Below are positions 1 to 9,010 of a stretch of 64,000 nt of DNA, piece by piece. Numbering within the stretch: the first letter of the stretch is position 1; each line of letters starts with the position of its first letter. The stretch is from Pyropia yezoensis (Eukaryota; Rhodophyta; Bangiophyceae; Bangiales; Bangiaceae): NCBI GenBank assembly GCA_009829735.1, contig CM020618.1, forward strand, positions 29,240,894-29,304,893, in the 5' to 3' direction. The position numbers were made by a program, and so were the translations under genes. Below the pieces are notes generated by a model, which worked only from the letters and a program-made list of their open reading frames with translations, was not told the origin of the DNA and did no database searches.

Positions 1-950
1 CGCCGCCGTCGTCGCGTGGCCGCGCCGCCGACGCTGCTGCTGCACGGGCGGGCCGGCCGGCCGCCGGCGCGGCGGCGATGGCGGCACCGTCGGCCGGCGG
101 CGCGCACGTTGCCGGCCGTACCGCGGCGGCGGTGGTGGCGAGGAGCACCGCCGCCGCCGCGGCGGCGGCGGTGGCGGCGAGCACCACCGCCGACGCGGTC
201 GACCGCCTGGCGGGGACGGGCGCCATGCTTCTGCTGCTGTTGTCAGACGGGGAAAAGGGGGGGGGGGGGGGGGGGTGGTTTGTGGAGGGCGGTCGTCCGC
301 CTCAGCCGGTGGGGTGCGCGGGGTGGTGTTGCGTCGCCGCGGGACAGGGGTCAGTGGCTGAGACGCGCGCGCCCGCCGGGGGGCTCTTGTCCTCCCGCTC
401 CCCCCCCCCCCCCCCCCTGCCGCCGCCCGCCGACGGCTCGGCAGAGGCACCGCCACCGCCGGCCGCGGCAGGCGCCACGGCCGCCAGCGGCGGGGGGCGC
501 CGCGCCGCGGCGGGTGCCACCCGCGCCACGGCGGCGGCGGCCACACCCCCACCGCAGCCGCCGGCCCCCCCCCTCCGCTCATGCCGTGCCACGGGGGCGG
601 GCGGCGGCGGTGGCGGCGGCGGCACTGGCGGCGGCGGGGTGGGACACAACCGGCCGGGGGCGCGGCGGTACCCTTCCCCACCCCACGCCCCCCCCCCCCC
701 CTCCAGACCGCCCGCCACATGGTGGCACAGCGCCCATGGGGGTAGAGGGGGGGGAAACGGTGCCCCCCAACCGAGGCGGCGGCAGCCGCGACAGAGGGGG
801 GCTCGCCACCGGCGCGACGGATGGCCAGTCTGGGCGAGCAGAGTGGGAGGGGGGGGGGCGGTGGGGGGGGGAAGGAGGGGTGCTGGTGCCACCGCGGCAG
901 TCCGTTCTGTTGTGCAGGAGGAGTAGGAGGAGGCGGCCGCTGACCAGGGG
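1..950. other. GC-rich low-complexity DNA, no supportable gene
   Basis: Dense CCG/CGG triplets with C and G homopolymers. Open frames exist on both strands but encode only Pro/Arg/Ala/Gly runs, as expected from base composition. No recognisable domain or start context was seen. Confidence 0.6.
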
Positions 951-956
951 CTCGTC

Positions 957-1210
957 CACCTGCAGGGGGTCGATGATCATCCCCCATCGATGGGGGCGGC
1001 ACGCCATAGCGCTCACATCGTCAGCTCCCGCTGAAAGCCCATCGAGGCCCGTCGAGTCCCATCGACCCATCGAGAGCCGCCTTCGATGGGCGTTTCCAGC
1101 ACGTCCAGAGTCCCATCGAAAGCGCGCTTGCGACGGGACCCTTGACGGGGCGCCGCCCAACGACGCTCTGAGTGTTCGATGGGCTTTCTCTCGTGTTTTT
1201 GAAGACTATC
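957..1210. repeat. Left terminal-type repeat with CCCATCGA array
   Basis: A 25-bp block at 1016-1040, beginning CATCGTCAGCTCCCGCTG, is repeated perfectly in inverted orientation at 12738-12762. Inside it lie copies of CCCATCGA (1038, 1058, 1066, 1112) and its complement (1083, 1176), plus the variant CCCGTCGA at 1048. Just outside, 957-1019 (starting CACCTGCAGGGG) is repeated in direct orientation at 12768-12815. Inverted ends with subterminal motif arrays are typical of CACTA/Plavaka-type transposons. Confidence 0.65.
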
Positions 1211-1298
1211 TCAGGACACCGCCGCAACCGCGAGACTGCACCACCTGCGGCCCCTCTCATTAAATCGGCACTTTCTGTCAGCAGCGGGCTATGGACCG

Positions 1299-2705
1299 AT
1301 GGACTTCAGCGTGGCGTCGCCCGCAAGCTCACGGCGACACAGACGCGCCTTTCCCCGCACAGACAAAGGCGGCCGCCTCCACAACGCTGCGCAGCCCCCT
1401 GTCCGACCTCGCCGACGACCAACCACATCCGCGGTCGCGACCGTCTTCGCCGACACAATGGCCCGGCCCCCGTCTGCCTGGCACCAGCCGCTGTCGAGAA
1501 GGACGCAACCACGACCGCCTCCCATCCCGGGGCAACCCACAGCCACAAGCGCTATCGCCTCGGCCGTGGCGGTGTCTGCAGCTGCGGCCGTGGCAGCGTC
1601 GGCGGACCTTGCGGCGGCGACCGCGGCCACCGCGACGGCGCCGCCCCTGGATGCGTGGCACCAGCCCAAGTTTGTCCCGCCGCCCCCCCCGCCAGCGCCT
1701 GCCACAGCCGCGAGCGCTATCGGCTCGGCCGTGGCGGTGTCTGCAGCTGCGGCCGTGGTAGCGTCGGCGGACTTTGCGGCGGCGACCGCGGCCACCGAGG
1801 CGGCGCCGCCCCCGGGTGCGTGGCACCAGCCCAAGTTTGTCCCGCCGCCCCCCCCGCCAGCGCCTGCCACAGCCGCGAGCGCTATCGGCTCGGCCGTGGC
1901 GGTGTCTGCAGCTGCGGCCGTGGCAACGTCGGCGGACTTTGCGTCGGCGACTGCGGCCACCACGGCGGCACCGCCCCTGGATGCGTGGCACCAGCCCAAG
2001 TTTGTACCGCCGCCCCCCCCGCCAGCGCCTGCCACAGCCGCGAGCGCTATCGGCTCGGCCGTGGCGGTGTCTGCAGCTGCGGCCGTGGCAGCGTCGGCGG
2101 ACTTTGCGTCGGCGACTGCGGCCACCACGGCGGCACCGCCCCTGGATGCGTGGCACCAGCCCAAGTTTGTACCGCCGCCCCCCCCGCCAGCGCCTGCCAC
2201 AGCCGCGAGCGCTATCGGCTCGGCCGTGGCGGTGTCTGCAGCTGCGGCCGTGGTAGCGTCGGCGGACTTTGCGGCGGCGACCGCGGCCACCGAGGCGGCG
2301 CCGCCCCCGGGTGCGTGGCACCAGCCCAAGTTTGTCCCGCCGCCCCCCCCGCCAGCGCCTGCCACAGCCGCGAGCGCTATCGGCTCGGCCGTGGCGGTGT
2401 CTGCAGCTGCGGCCGTGGCAGCGTCGGCGGACTTTGCGTCGGCGACTGCGGCCACCACGGCGGCACCGCCCCTGGATGCGTGGCACCAGCCCAAGTTTGT
2501 CCCGCCGCCCCCCCCGCCAGCGCCTGCCACAGCCGCGAGCGCTATCGGCTCGGCCGTGGCGGTGTCTGCAGCTGCGGCCGTGGCAGCGTCTGCGGACTTT
2601 GCTGCGGCGGCGGCGGCCGCAGTGCCTTCCCCTGGGTGGTGCCATCCTCTTCTTCTACCCTCGCCCCCGCAAACGGGGTCACGCCACGTCGGCGACGGCC
2701 GTTAA
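1299..2705 (+). CDS. Hypothetical Ala/Pro-rich tandem-repeat protein
   Basis: A 468-residue frame opens with ATG. From about residue 76 it consists of a 55-residue repeat rich in Ala and Pro, with a conserved core AWHQPKFVPPPPPPAPAT, followed by a short unique tail. Because the DNA repeat unit is 165 bp (a multiple of three), several frames on both strands stay open. The plus frame starting near 1172 gives a Cys-rich repeat instead. In the Ala/Pro frame three of the differences between unit types (acc/act, gcg/gca, gtc/gta) fall in third codon positions, which mildly favours it. No known family, signal peptide or membrane segment was recognised, and it may not be a gene. It lies inside the candidate large transposon. 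Confidence 0.3.
   Translation: MDFSVASPASSRRHRRAFPRTDKGGRLHNAAQPPVRPRRRPTTSAVATVFADTMARPPSAWHQPLSRRTQPRPPPIPGQPTATSAIASAVAVSAAAAVAASADLAAATAATATAPPLDAWHQPKFVPPPPPPAPATAASAIGSAVAVSAAAAVVASADFAAATAATEAAPPPGAWHQPKFVPPPPPPAPATAASAIGSAVAVSAAAAVATSADFASATAATTAAPPLDAWHQPKFVPPPPPPAPATAASAIGSAVAVSAAAAVAASADFASATAATTAAPPLDAWHQPKFVPPPPPPAPATAASAIGSAVAVSAAAAVVASADFAAATAATEAAPPPGAWHQPKFVPPPPPPAPATAASAIGSAVAVSAAAAVAASADFASATAATTAAPPLDAWHQPKFVPPPPPPAPATAASAIGSAVAVSAAAAVAASADFAAAAAAAVPSPGWCHPLLLPSPPQTGSRHVGDGR
1526..2605. repeat. 165-bp tandem minisatellite, ~6.5 units
   Basis: Units begin at 1526, 1691, 1856, 2021, 2186, 2351 and 2516 (last partial), an exact 165-bp period. Two unit types are distinguishable. 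One has GAGGCGGCGCCGCCCCCGGG (units at 1691 and 2186); the other has ACGGCGGCACCGCCCCTGGA (1856, 2021, 2351). The order B-A-A-B-A suggests duplication of multi-unit blocks. Confidence 0.9.
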
Positions 2706-3165
2706 CGGATGTACCCTCTTAGGCACGAGCAGGTGCAGCCCCTAAACGGGGTCAACCTGACTTGCATCGGTCCTGACGGCCTCTGCAGCTGCGTAGGTGG
2801 CGCCGACGGCAAAGCTTGCGGTTTCGACGGCAGTACCGCCCGCACCCTCTGCTGACCCCACTTTTGCATTGGACTGCCTCCATTCACCCCAAGTCTCCAC
2901 GTGGAGAGCATACGTGCGGATGAGCGTGCATCGTATACGAGGGGATGGGCTGTACTGGCAGGCCCAATAGGTTTGCGGCGGTATTCAGTCTCCACGTCGA
3001 TGGTCACGCGGTGGATATGACTTGTAGTGCTATTGCATGTTTTGTTCTTCCGTTCCCTCTGCGGTGGTGTTGCCTGCCACCTCTTCGGCGTCTACTCTTT
3101 TGTTTCACAGTCAGGAAGTCATGGCGTAGGACGGAGACTGAGATAACGAGAAAAGATGTTCATGC
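2706..3165. other. Intergenic, nothing recognised
   Basis: Lower GC than the flanks. There is no open frame with family resemblance. It holds the 3' flank of the minus-strand transposase. Confidence 0.5.
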
Positions 3166-6100
3166 TCACGAACACCACGGGTAAAACGCATTCATAAAGT
3201 AGCGCATAGCAAGGCGCTCTGCCACTGGGTCGCCCCACCCCGCGGGCTCGGCATCAAAGCCCCGACGACGTGCCAGATCGGCGAAGTCGGGGACGACGTG
3301 CAGCACTCGCCGAATGCATGACAACGGCAATACTCTCAAGCAAACGTCCGTCTTGCCGTCGGGTACGCTCCAAGCCAGCCGCGTGCACCCTCGGGAGACC
3401 AACGGGCAGTTTGCAACGCCTTCCACGACCGCCATGTCCGCTACAACCGCCACGTCACCGTCGGGCTGCCGAACAATCGCCCGCACCTCAGCCACCGACA
3501 ATGTGGATGCGTCATTGGCCTGGGTACACAGAACAAAGTCGTACCAGGGATCACCGCGGAAGAGAGGGGACGCGTATAGCAGCTGGGTGACAGTCCAGCC
3601 GCACTCAAACACGGCCTCGAAGCTAATGCGAGTGCTGATGCGCACTAGCGCGTCCTGGGGCAAGTCGAGGGCATCGGCAACACCTGCCAGCCCTGGCCAC
3701 TGAGCCATTTCTGACAAATGCACTCGTCGCAGGTGGTACGCCGGGGTCCGCGCGGCAGCCGTGTCAGCAACGTCGGCAGGTGGCACCGCCGCACGAGGTT
3801 GACTACCGGTCGCCCAATTGCTCGTACCAGCCGACCCACCTGCACCGCTGGCATCAGCCCGTGCGTCTCCCTCGTCGAGGAGGCCCTCTCCGTCGCTGTC
3901 GCTGTCATCATCTCCGGCGAGCTCATCAGAGCCCGCTTCTAGAGTCTCTTCCTCCTCAGCATTGCGCCGCAGGATGATGCGGGCGCCCTGCGCCTGTACG
4001 ACAATCTGGCGAGTGAAGTCCGAGATCCCCTTGTTGGTCCGCGCGTAGTAGGGCTTGTCATCCTTGTGCAGGCGTTCGTTGACACCTGCATTCCCGTTGT
4101 TCAGGTTGCCGTGCATGCGTATGGCCTCCATGACGTGGCACAATAGCTTGTGCACCTTTGTAGAGTGCTGCGGGTCTAAGATAGGCGTCAGGTACATCGT
4201 GACGAAGCGCTCTGCTCGATCGGCGATGCACTTGCCCACGTCGACTGTGAGGGGCAAGGGGGCGGTGGAGCACGTGTATCCGGACATCTCAGCGTGTAGC
4301 ACCGCGAACCCCGCGAACATCGCCGTGATGACCTCGTCAATAGGCGTCTCGTGCCACACAACGTGATATGCAGGCCAGTCAAACTGAGCTGTGCCTGCGT
4401 TGCTGGCTGAGTCGTTGCTCGCGTCGCCTTCTTCAGGCGGATTTGCAAGACCCAAAGCCGCGACACGAGCAGCAAGGTCAGAGACAGCATCGTGAACACC
4501 ATCGCCGGCAGGAGGAGGCGTGCTGGCCAGAGGTACGGGAGGCGCCTCTGCATCAACCGCTGCAGGTAATGGCAGAGCCCCACGCGTACGCCAGACAGCA
4601 GCCACCAAGTAAGCCATAGTTGACACGCCCTCCCGCTGATGCTTTCCAGTGAAGACGGACTGCGGCTCGTCGTGCTTGACCAAGTACCTTCAGAGAGTCA
4701 GACAGTCGTTCATGAGCACATGCGGGACACAATACAATGCGGGCAGACAAGCACAGAGCGAGGCACACGGAGCAATCGTCAGCCACACATGACCCGGTTG
4801 TTTGTGACACCAGCAGCTCCCTGTGGCCACAGCTCATAGTGAACACAGGAGCAACATTGTGTCGCTGGCGGCGGCCAACAGGATGTTATTTGCTGCCACA
4901 CCTGGCGCGACCTGGACAGGAACGTACCCTGGCGGCGTCTTGCAGGCTTTACTGCGGCGGCCGAGGTGCTGCAGACGCTGATTGCAAACGCGGCGCGACG
5001 CCGCGTCCGTTCCTAGGAGTGGCGTGCCCCCGGCGCAAATCTTCGGGAAGACCTCCACGAGCCACTGCACGATCAGCCTCGTCACACCCAGGTCCAGCAC
5101 CTGCGTCGTCATCGAGAGCAGAAACACCAAGAGAGAGACACATCGGCACACACCGTCAGACACTTGGCTTTACCACAGCGAGTCAACGAAAGCTTTTACA
5201 CCACAAGGCGTCGTTCAGGCTCGTGCAAACCAACGTACGTGCAGAGCATCAAATCCAATCATCTTGTACAGCAAGTAAGGAGATGTGGAGAGGCCCTCCA
5301 TAGCGGCCAATGCCGGCACAAAGCCTGTCAGGCTGTCCGAGGCCTCAAGCGTCTCCTGTCTTGCGCGCTACCTGTTGTGCTGCCTGTGGCCGTCGACCTC
5401 CAGCTGGCGCTCTAGAGTCTCGACCACGTCGCGGTCAGAAGAGTCAAGCGCCTCTGATGAACCAGCAACGTCGACGAGCACATCACACTGGGAGCATGGG
5501 CGCTGGCACTGGCCCGCCTTCAGGCATAAGAGAGCACGCTCTTCCGGTTGATCGCATACATACAGCAACACGCGAGGGAAGGCCATCACATGCCGGCCCC
5601 CTACACAAACCTCAGCACCAAATCGGCTTGCCGCCATTGCCGTCCGCATGCAGACGTACAACACGCGCTGAAGGATTCCGCACCGACGTAGCCGGGAGCG
5701 CTCTTTGGCTGCCGTCTCGACCAAGGTCCGCACAATGGGGATGTAGGCGACGGTCATCCAGTGGATGTCACCGGTCACGTCGTTGACAAGGCGGACTCGT
5801 ACCGGGTACAGTTTGTGAGCTGGTGAACACAACCAGGGGTTAGCGAAAGCCAAGCAGTGAGGTCAAATCAACAGAGTAACAGGGAAAGTCAGCAAGCGGA
5901 CGTGGGGCAAAATCATAGCGCACACTCGTTGAAGCGCCAGGGTATCTCACTGGCAGTCGCTGCATTCCCTCGAAGGTGGTTCGAAAGCGATAACGCACCA
6001 CCGGACCACGACAGCTGGCTGCTGTCACTGTATAGATGGAGACCCAGCACAAAGCTTGTACAACCATGAGTTGCGACGACCTCCTTCTCACAGAGGCGGA

Positions 6101-7082
6101 ACGCGTCACCGTCCATGGGGGTTTGACGCAGATTGGATGGAGGTGCAGGGCCTTCGTCTCCACTCCACAGCCGCATGCCAGCTGTGCCCTCGCGGAGCCG
6201 AGCCAAAACCACCTCCATGACCGAGCGGTAGTACACCTCGTACACAGCGCCGCCCTCCCGGATGTTGAGCTTTTTCCAGCCTGCGCTGAGCACAGCGTCG
6301 TTGATGTCGTCTCGCAGCGCATTGGTAAAGGAAGATACAGTGGGGAAGACAGCGCTTAAAGAGAGATCTTCACTGACCTCCATCGGGTCCACCGCGTCGC
6401 GACGGTCCCAAACCTCCAAGAAGTTGTACAGCTGCTTCTGTTCTTTCAGCGACAAGCCCGCGCCACCGACACCGAGAACAAACTTCTGCAACGCGCGAAG
6501 ACGGGTGGTGTTAAACGTCCCGGAGCGACTGTTCTTGCGTCGCTCTAAAATGGGGACAGACCGCGCAGCATCATCAAGCACCTCGTAAAGACAGAAGACT
6601 CGAGTAGCCAGGGACTGGTACTGGTACTCGACGTCCATGGAGCCATTAGCAGCGCCATCCTGCGAAATACCCGTCAGCTCCAGCAGTGGGTACAGTTGAG
6701 CTCGGATGGCGGCGTCATAGCTGCCGGTATTGTCGGCCACGAGAGTACTGACACCAGAAATTGGTGCATCTGTCGGCAGGGCATCGGGCGGATCTGGCCC
6801 ACTGCCATCCCCAGGCTCGGCCTGCTCGACAGGGCGTCTGTGGACGCCCACTATGAGGTCCAATCTACGGCGCGCCCTGGGATGCACGGGGACACCGTCC
6901 TTGGCAGCGGCGGCATCGTCCGCGCAAGTTGGAGATCTTGCTCTCTTCCTGCTGGTAATACCGTTGCCGTGTTCTCTTCCGTGGGACGACCGTTGGTGCC
7001 ACACAAAGCCGCCTTTGCTGTGGGTCTCAAACCCGCAGACGCAGCAGACGAGCAGCCTGGCCCGCTTTTTACGGCCTGACAT
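3166..7082 (-). pseudogene. Plavaka/KDZ-like transposase, four exons, one internal stop
   Basis: Four minus-strand exons (7082-5999, 5819-5239, 5100-4928, 4687-3166) join in phase through GT-AG introns of 179, 138 and 240 bp. Donors are GTGCGT, GTACGT and GTACGT. Total coding length is 3360 nt (1119 codons plus stop). Exon 1 encodes a C2H2-like finger (CCVCGF...HQRSSH) and a segment ending LYSDSSQLSWSG, matching the Plavaka 'LYSDkT-LS' block. Exon 2 has the YPVRVRLVND and CDQPEERALL...CSQC blocks. The exon 2/3 boundary lies at FDALH/VLDLGV, the family's catalytic-region motif. Exon 4 carries STKVHKLLCHV and an acidic tail. An in-frame TAG at 5370-5368 interrupts exon 2, so this copy is probably dead unless the base is a sequencing error or is spliced differently. 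ATG at 7082 was chosen because it directly precedes a basic, finger-containing N-terminus. Family assignment is from memory of motif order. Confidence 0.7.
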
Positions 7083-7897
7083 GTCTGTGACATATAGTCG
7101 TAGTAGAAAATAAAACAAGAAGTAGGACCTCATAATGCCGTCCGGTGTCAGAGTCACTGGCCAGTGCACAACAAATATGCCGCCACTGCAAGCTCGGCAT
7201 TGGCAGTCAAGCGAGCACAGTCCCACCTGCACAATAACAACCAGAAGGGGGCAGCGGAGCGGTACTTACAATGGAGGGAGCAGGTAGCCGCCGGATCCAC
7301 AGTTCACGGCGAAACAGAGGTAGGTGAGCCGTCGGAGTCCACAGGGAACAGACCAGCACAGAGGCGTGGGGAGCGGGCAGGTTGGCGCTTCTACGCAGAC
7401 AGCAGTGCGGCAAGAAGCAGGTGTCACGTCGCCTTCAATGAGTGGCCGGAGGATGGGACAGAGCGGGGTGTGGATTGTCGAAGACGATGGATAGGAGCGT
7501 GGCACGTGGAGGCGGGCGATGTGGCGGGTAGTACGTTCATATGTGAAGGACAGCGGCCCGTGCGCCGTCGCGGAAAGCGAAGAGCGTGGCGCGCCAGGTG
7601 CAGGGAGGGGAGGGCAGCAGCTTCGTCTTTCTGGCAATGAAGAAGGTCCGCCGGCCCAAAGTCTCTCGTGCAATCCGCACCTCCTAAGGACCAGCCCGTC
7701 ACACAGTAGAGCAGCGCACTACAACCAGCCACACACAGGCCCTCCGCAACGCCCCTCCACCGGCCAGGTGCGCGTCTGCACCGTACATGGCACAACCAGA
7801 GCCCAAGCGACACCGTGTGTGGTGAACGCGCGCCAGGGCGCGTGGGCAGCGGAGCAAGCTCGGCCTGTGTGGGGCTGATGCCCGGCGCAATCTCCAG

Positions 7898-7933
<36 letters not shown>

Positions 7934-9010
7934 AACCTCCCCCCTCGCCACATTGTGCCTGCCCCCACGGCCCCGCCACTGCCCTTGCACCGCACAGGAC
8001 CCTCCAATGTGGTCCGCGATGGACATGCAGCGTACAGAAAGTGTGGCCGTGGCTCCTGGAGTTGGCAGATGGTGAAGGTCGTCTGTAGGACGTCTGTTGC
8101 CGACGTCGACGAGTCCCATCGAAGCCCATCGAGGCCCGTCGAGACCACGGCCAGTGAGAAATGCCCAACTCGGCCAGCGTAAGTAGCTGTGGCCCAGAAA
8201 AACTGCGTCACAGAAACAGAATTACGGGATGCTTCGACCAATGGATGTGCGACATTGTCCACATTTGAGAACTCCGTACCGTATTTCTTGGGCCATCAGC
8301 CCAACAGATTCCACCAACCCCACGCGATCTGCCTCCCTCGGCTTCTCGTCAGCGGAAGCGTGCCGACACACCACTTTGCCTCCCTGCGTTCCGGGCGATA
8401 TCTGCCGAGCACCCGTGCAACACCAGTGGTCCCCGTCTGTGCCTGGCGCGGCGCAGCCTCCCAATGTCGGACTGCTTGGCTGCACACGCCCTCTGTGCCC
8501 ACGGATCGGCGCCTGTGACGGTATGTCCACTCCTGGACGGCCAGGCAAGTAGCCGGTGTCCGCGAAGAATGCTACGAGCAGCACAGCGACTTCGGCCGTC
8601 TGTACCCGCAGATATGCGCGGCAACTAGTGCGGGCTGTGTGGCGCATCTCTCTTCTGATGTGAGATCTGCATCCAGCTGTGCTGACGACCCCTGCCCGCA
8701 CACTTTTCTGTGTGGTCCTGCGTGGCCCTCTGTGCTTTCGCACCCATGCACTGGTCAATAACCGCTCGTCAGTTTCTCGTGTGCGGTTGCCACTCCACCA
8801 CCCCATCCCCGCGCTCTATTGTGCGCCTTGGCACGTGCGTTCTTGGGTGTGCTCCTGTGTACAAAAGCGTCTCCAGGCACTGCCAGTGGGCTTCAAGAGC
8901 CGTCTCTGAGAGGTGTACCTGACGACATTTCCGGGGCGGAACTTTGTGCCTCGCTCTCTTCCTGACCTGGTTGACTTAAGCCTGCCCGATCGCTTCACCT
9001 TACCCTCACT
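7083..9010. other. Region between divergent ORFs; C35 run and motif cluster
   Basis: There is no supportable gene. It contains an uninterrupted run of 35 C at 7898-7932. It also holds a third CCCATCGA cluster (8115, 8125, plus CCCGTCGA at 8135). The segment just before 9011 presumably holds the promoter of the 926-aa frame; the stretch up to 7250 presumably holds that of the transposase. Confidence 0.5.

Noticed and set aside
16-1263. Long overlapping open frames at the window start on both strands
   Set aside because: Only Pro/Arg/Ala/Gly runs from CCG/GGC repeats; no domain, no start context.
1526-2605. CRISPR-like regular repeats
   Set aside because: Tandem units without spacers in a eukaryotic context; a minisatellite.
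1172-2722. Cys-rich 55-residue repeat protein in the alternative plus frame
   Set aside because: Same minisatellite read in another frame; unit differences are mostly replacement changes in this frame. Kept only as an alternative.
8222-8806. 194-residue minus frame
   Set aside because: No domain and no start or splice support.
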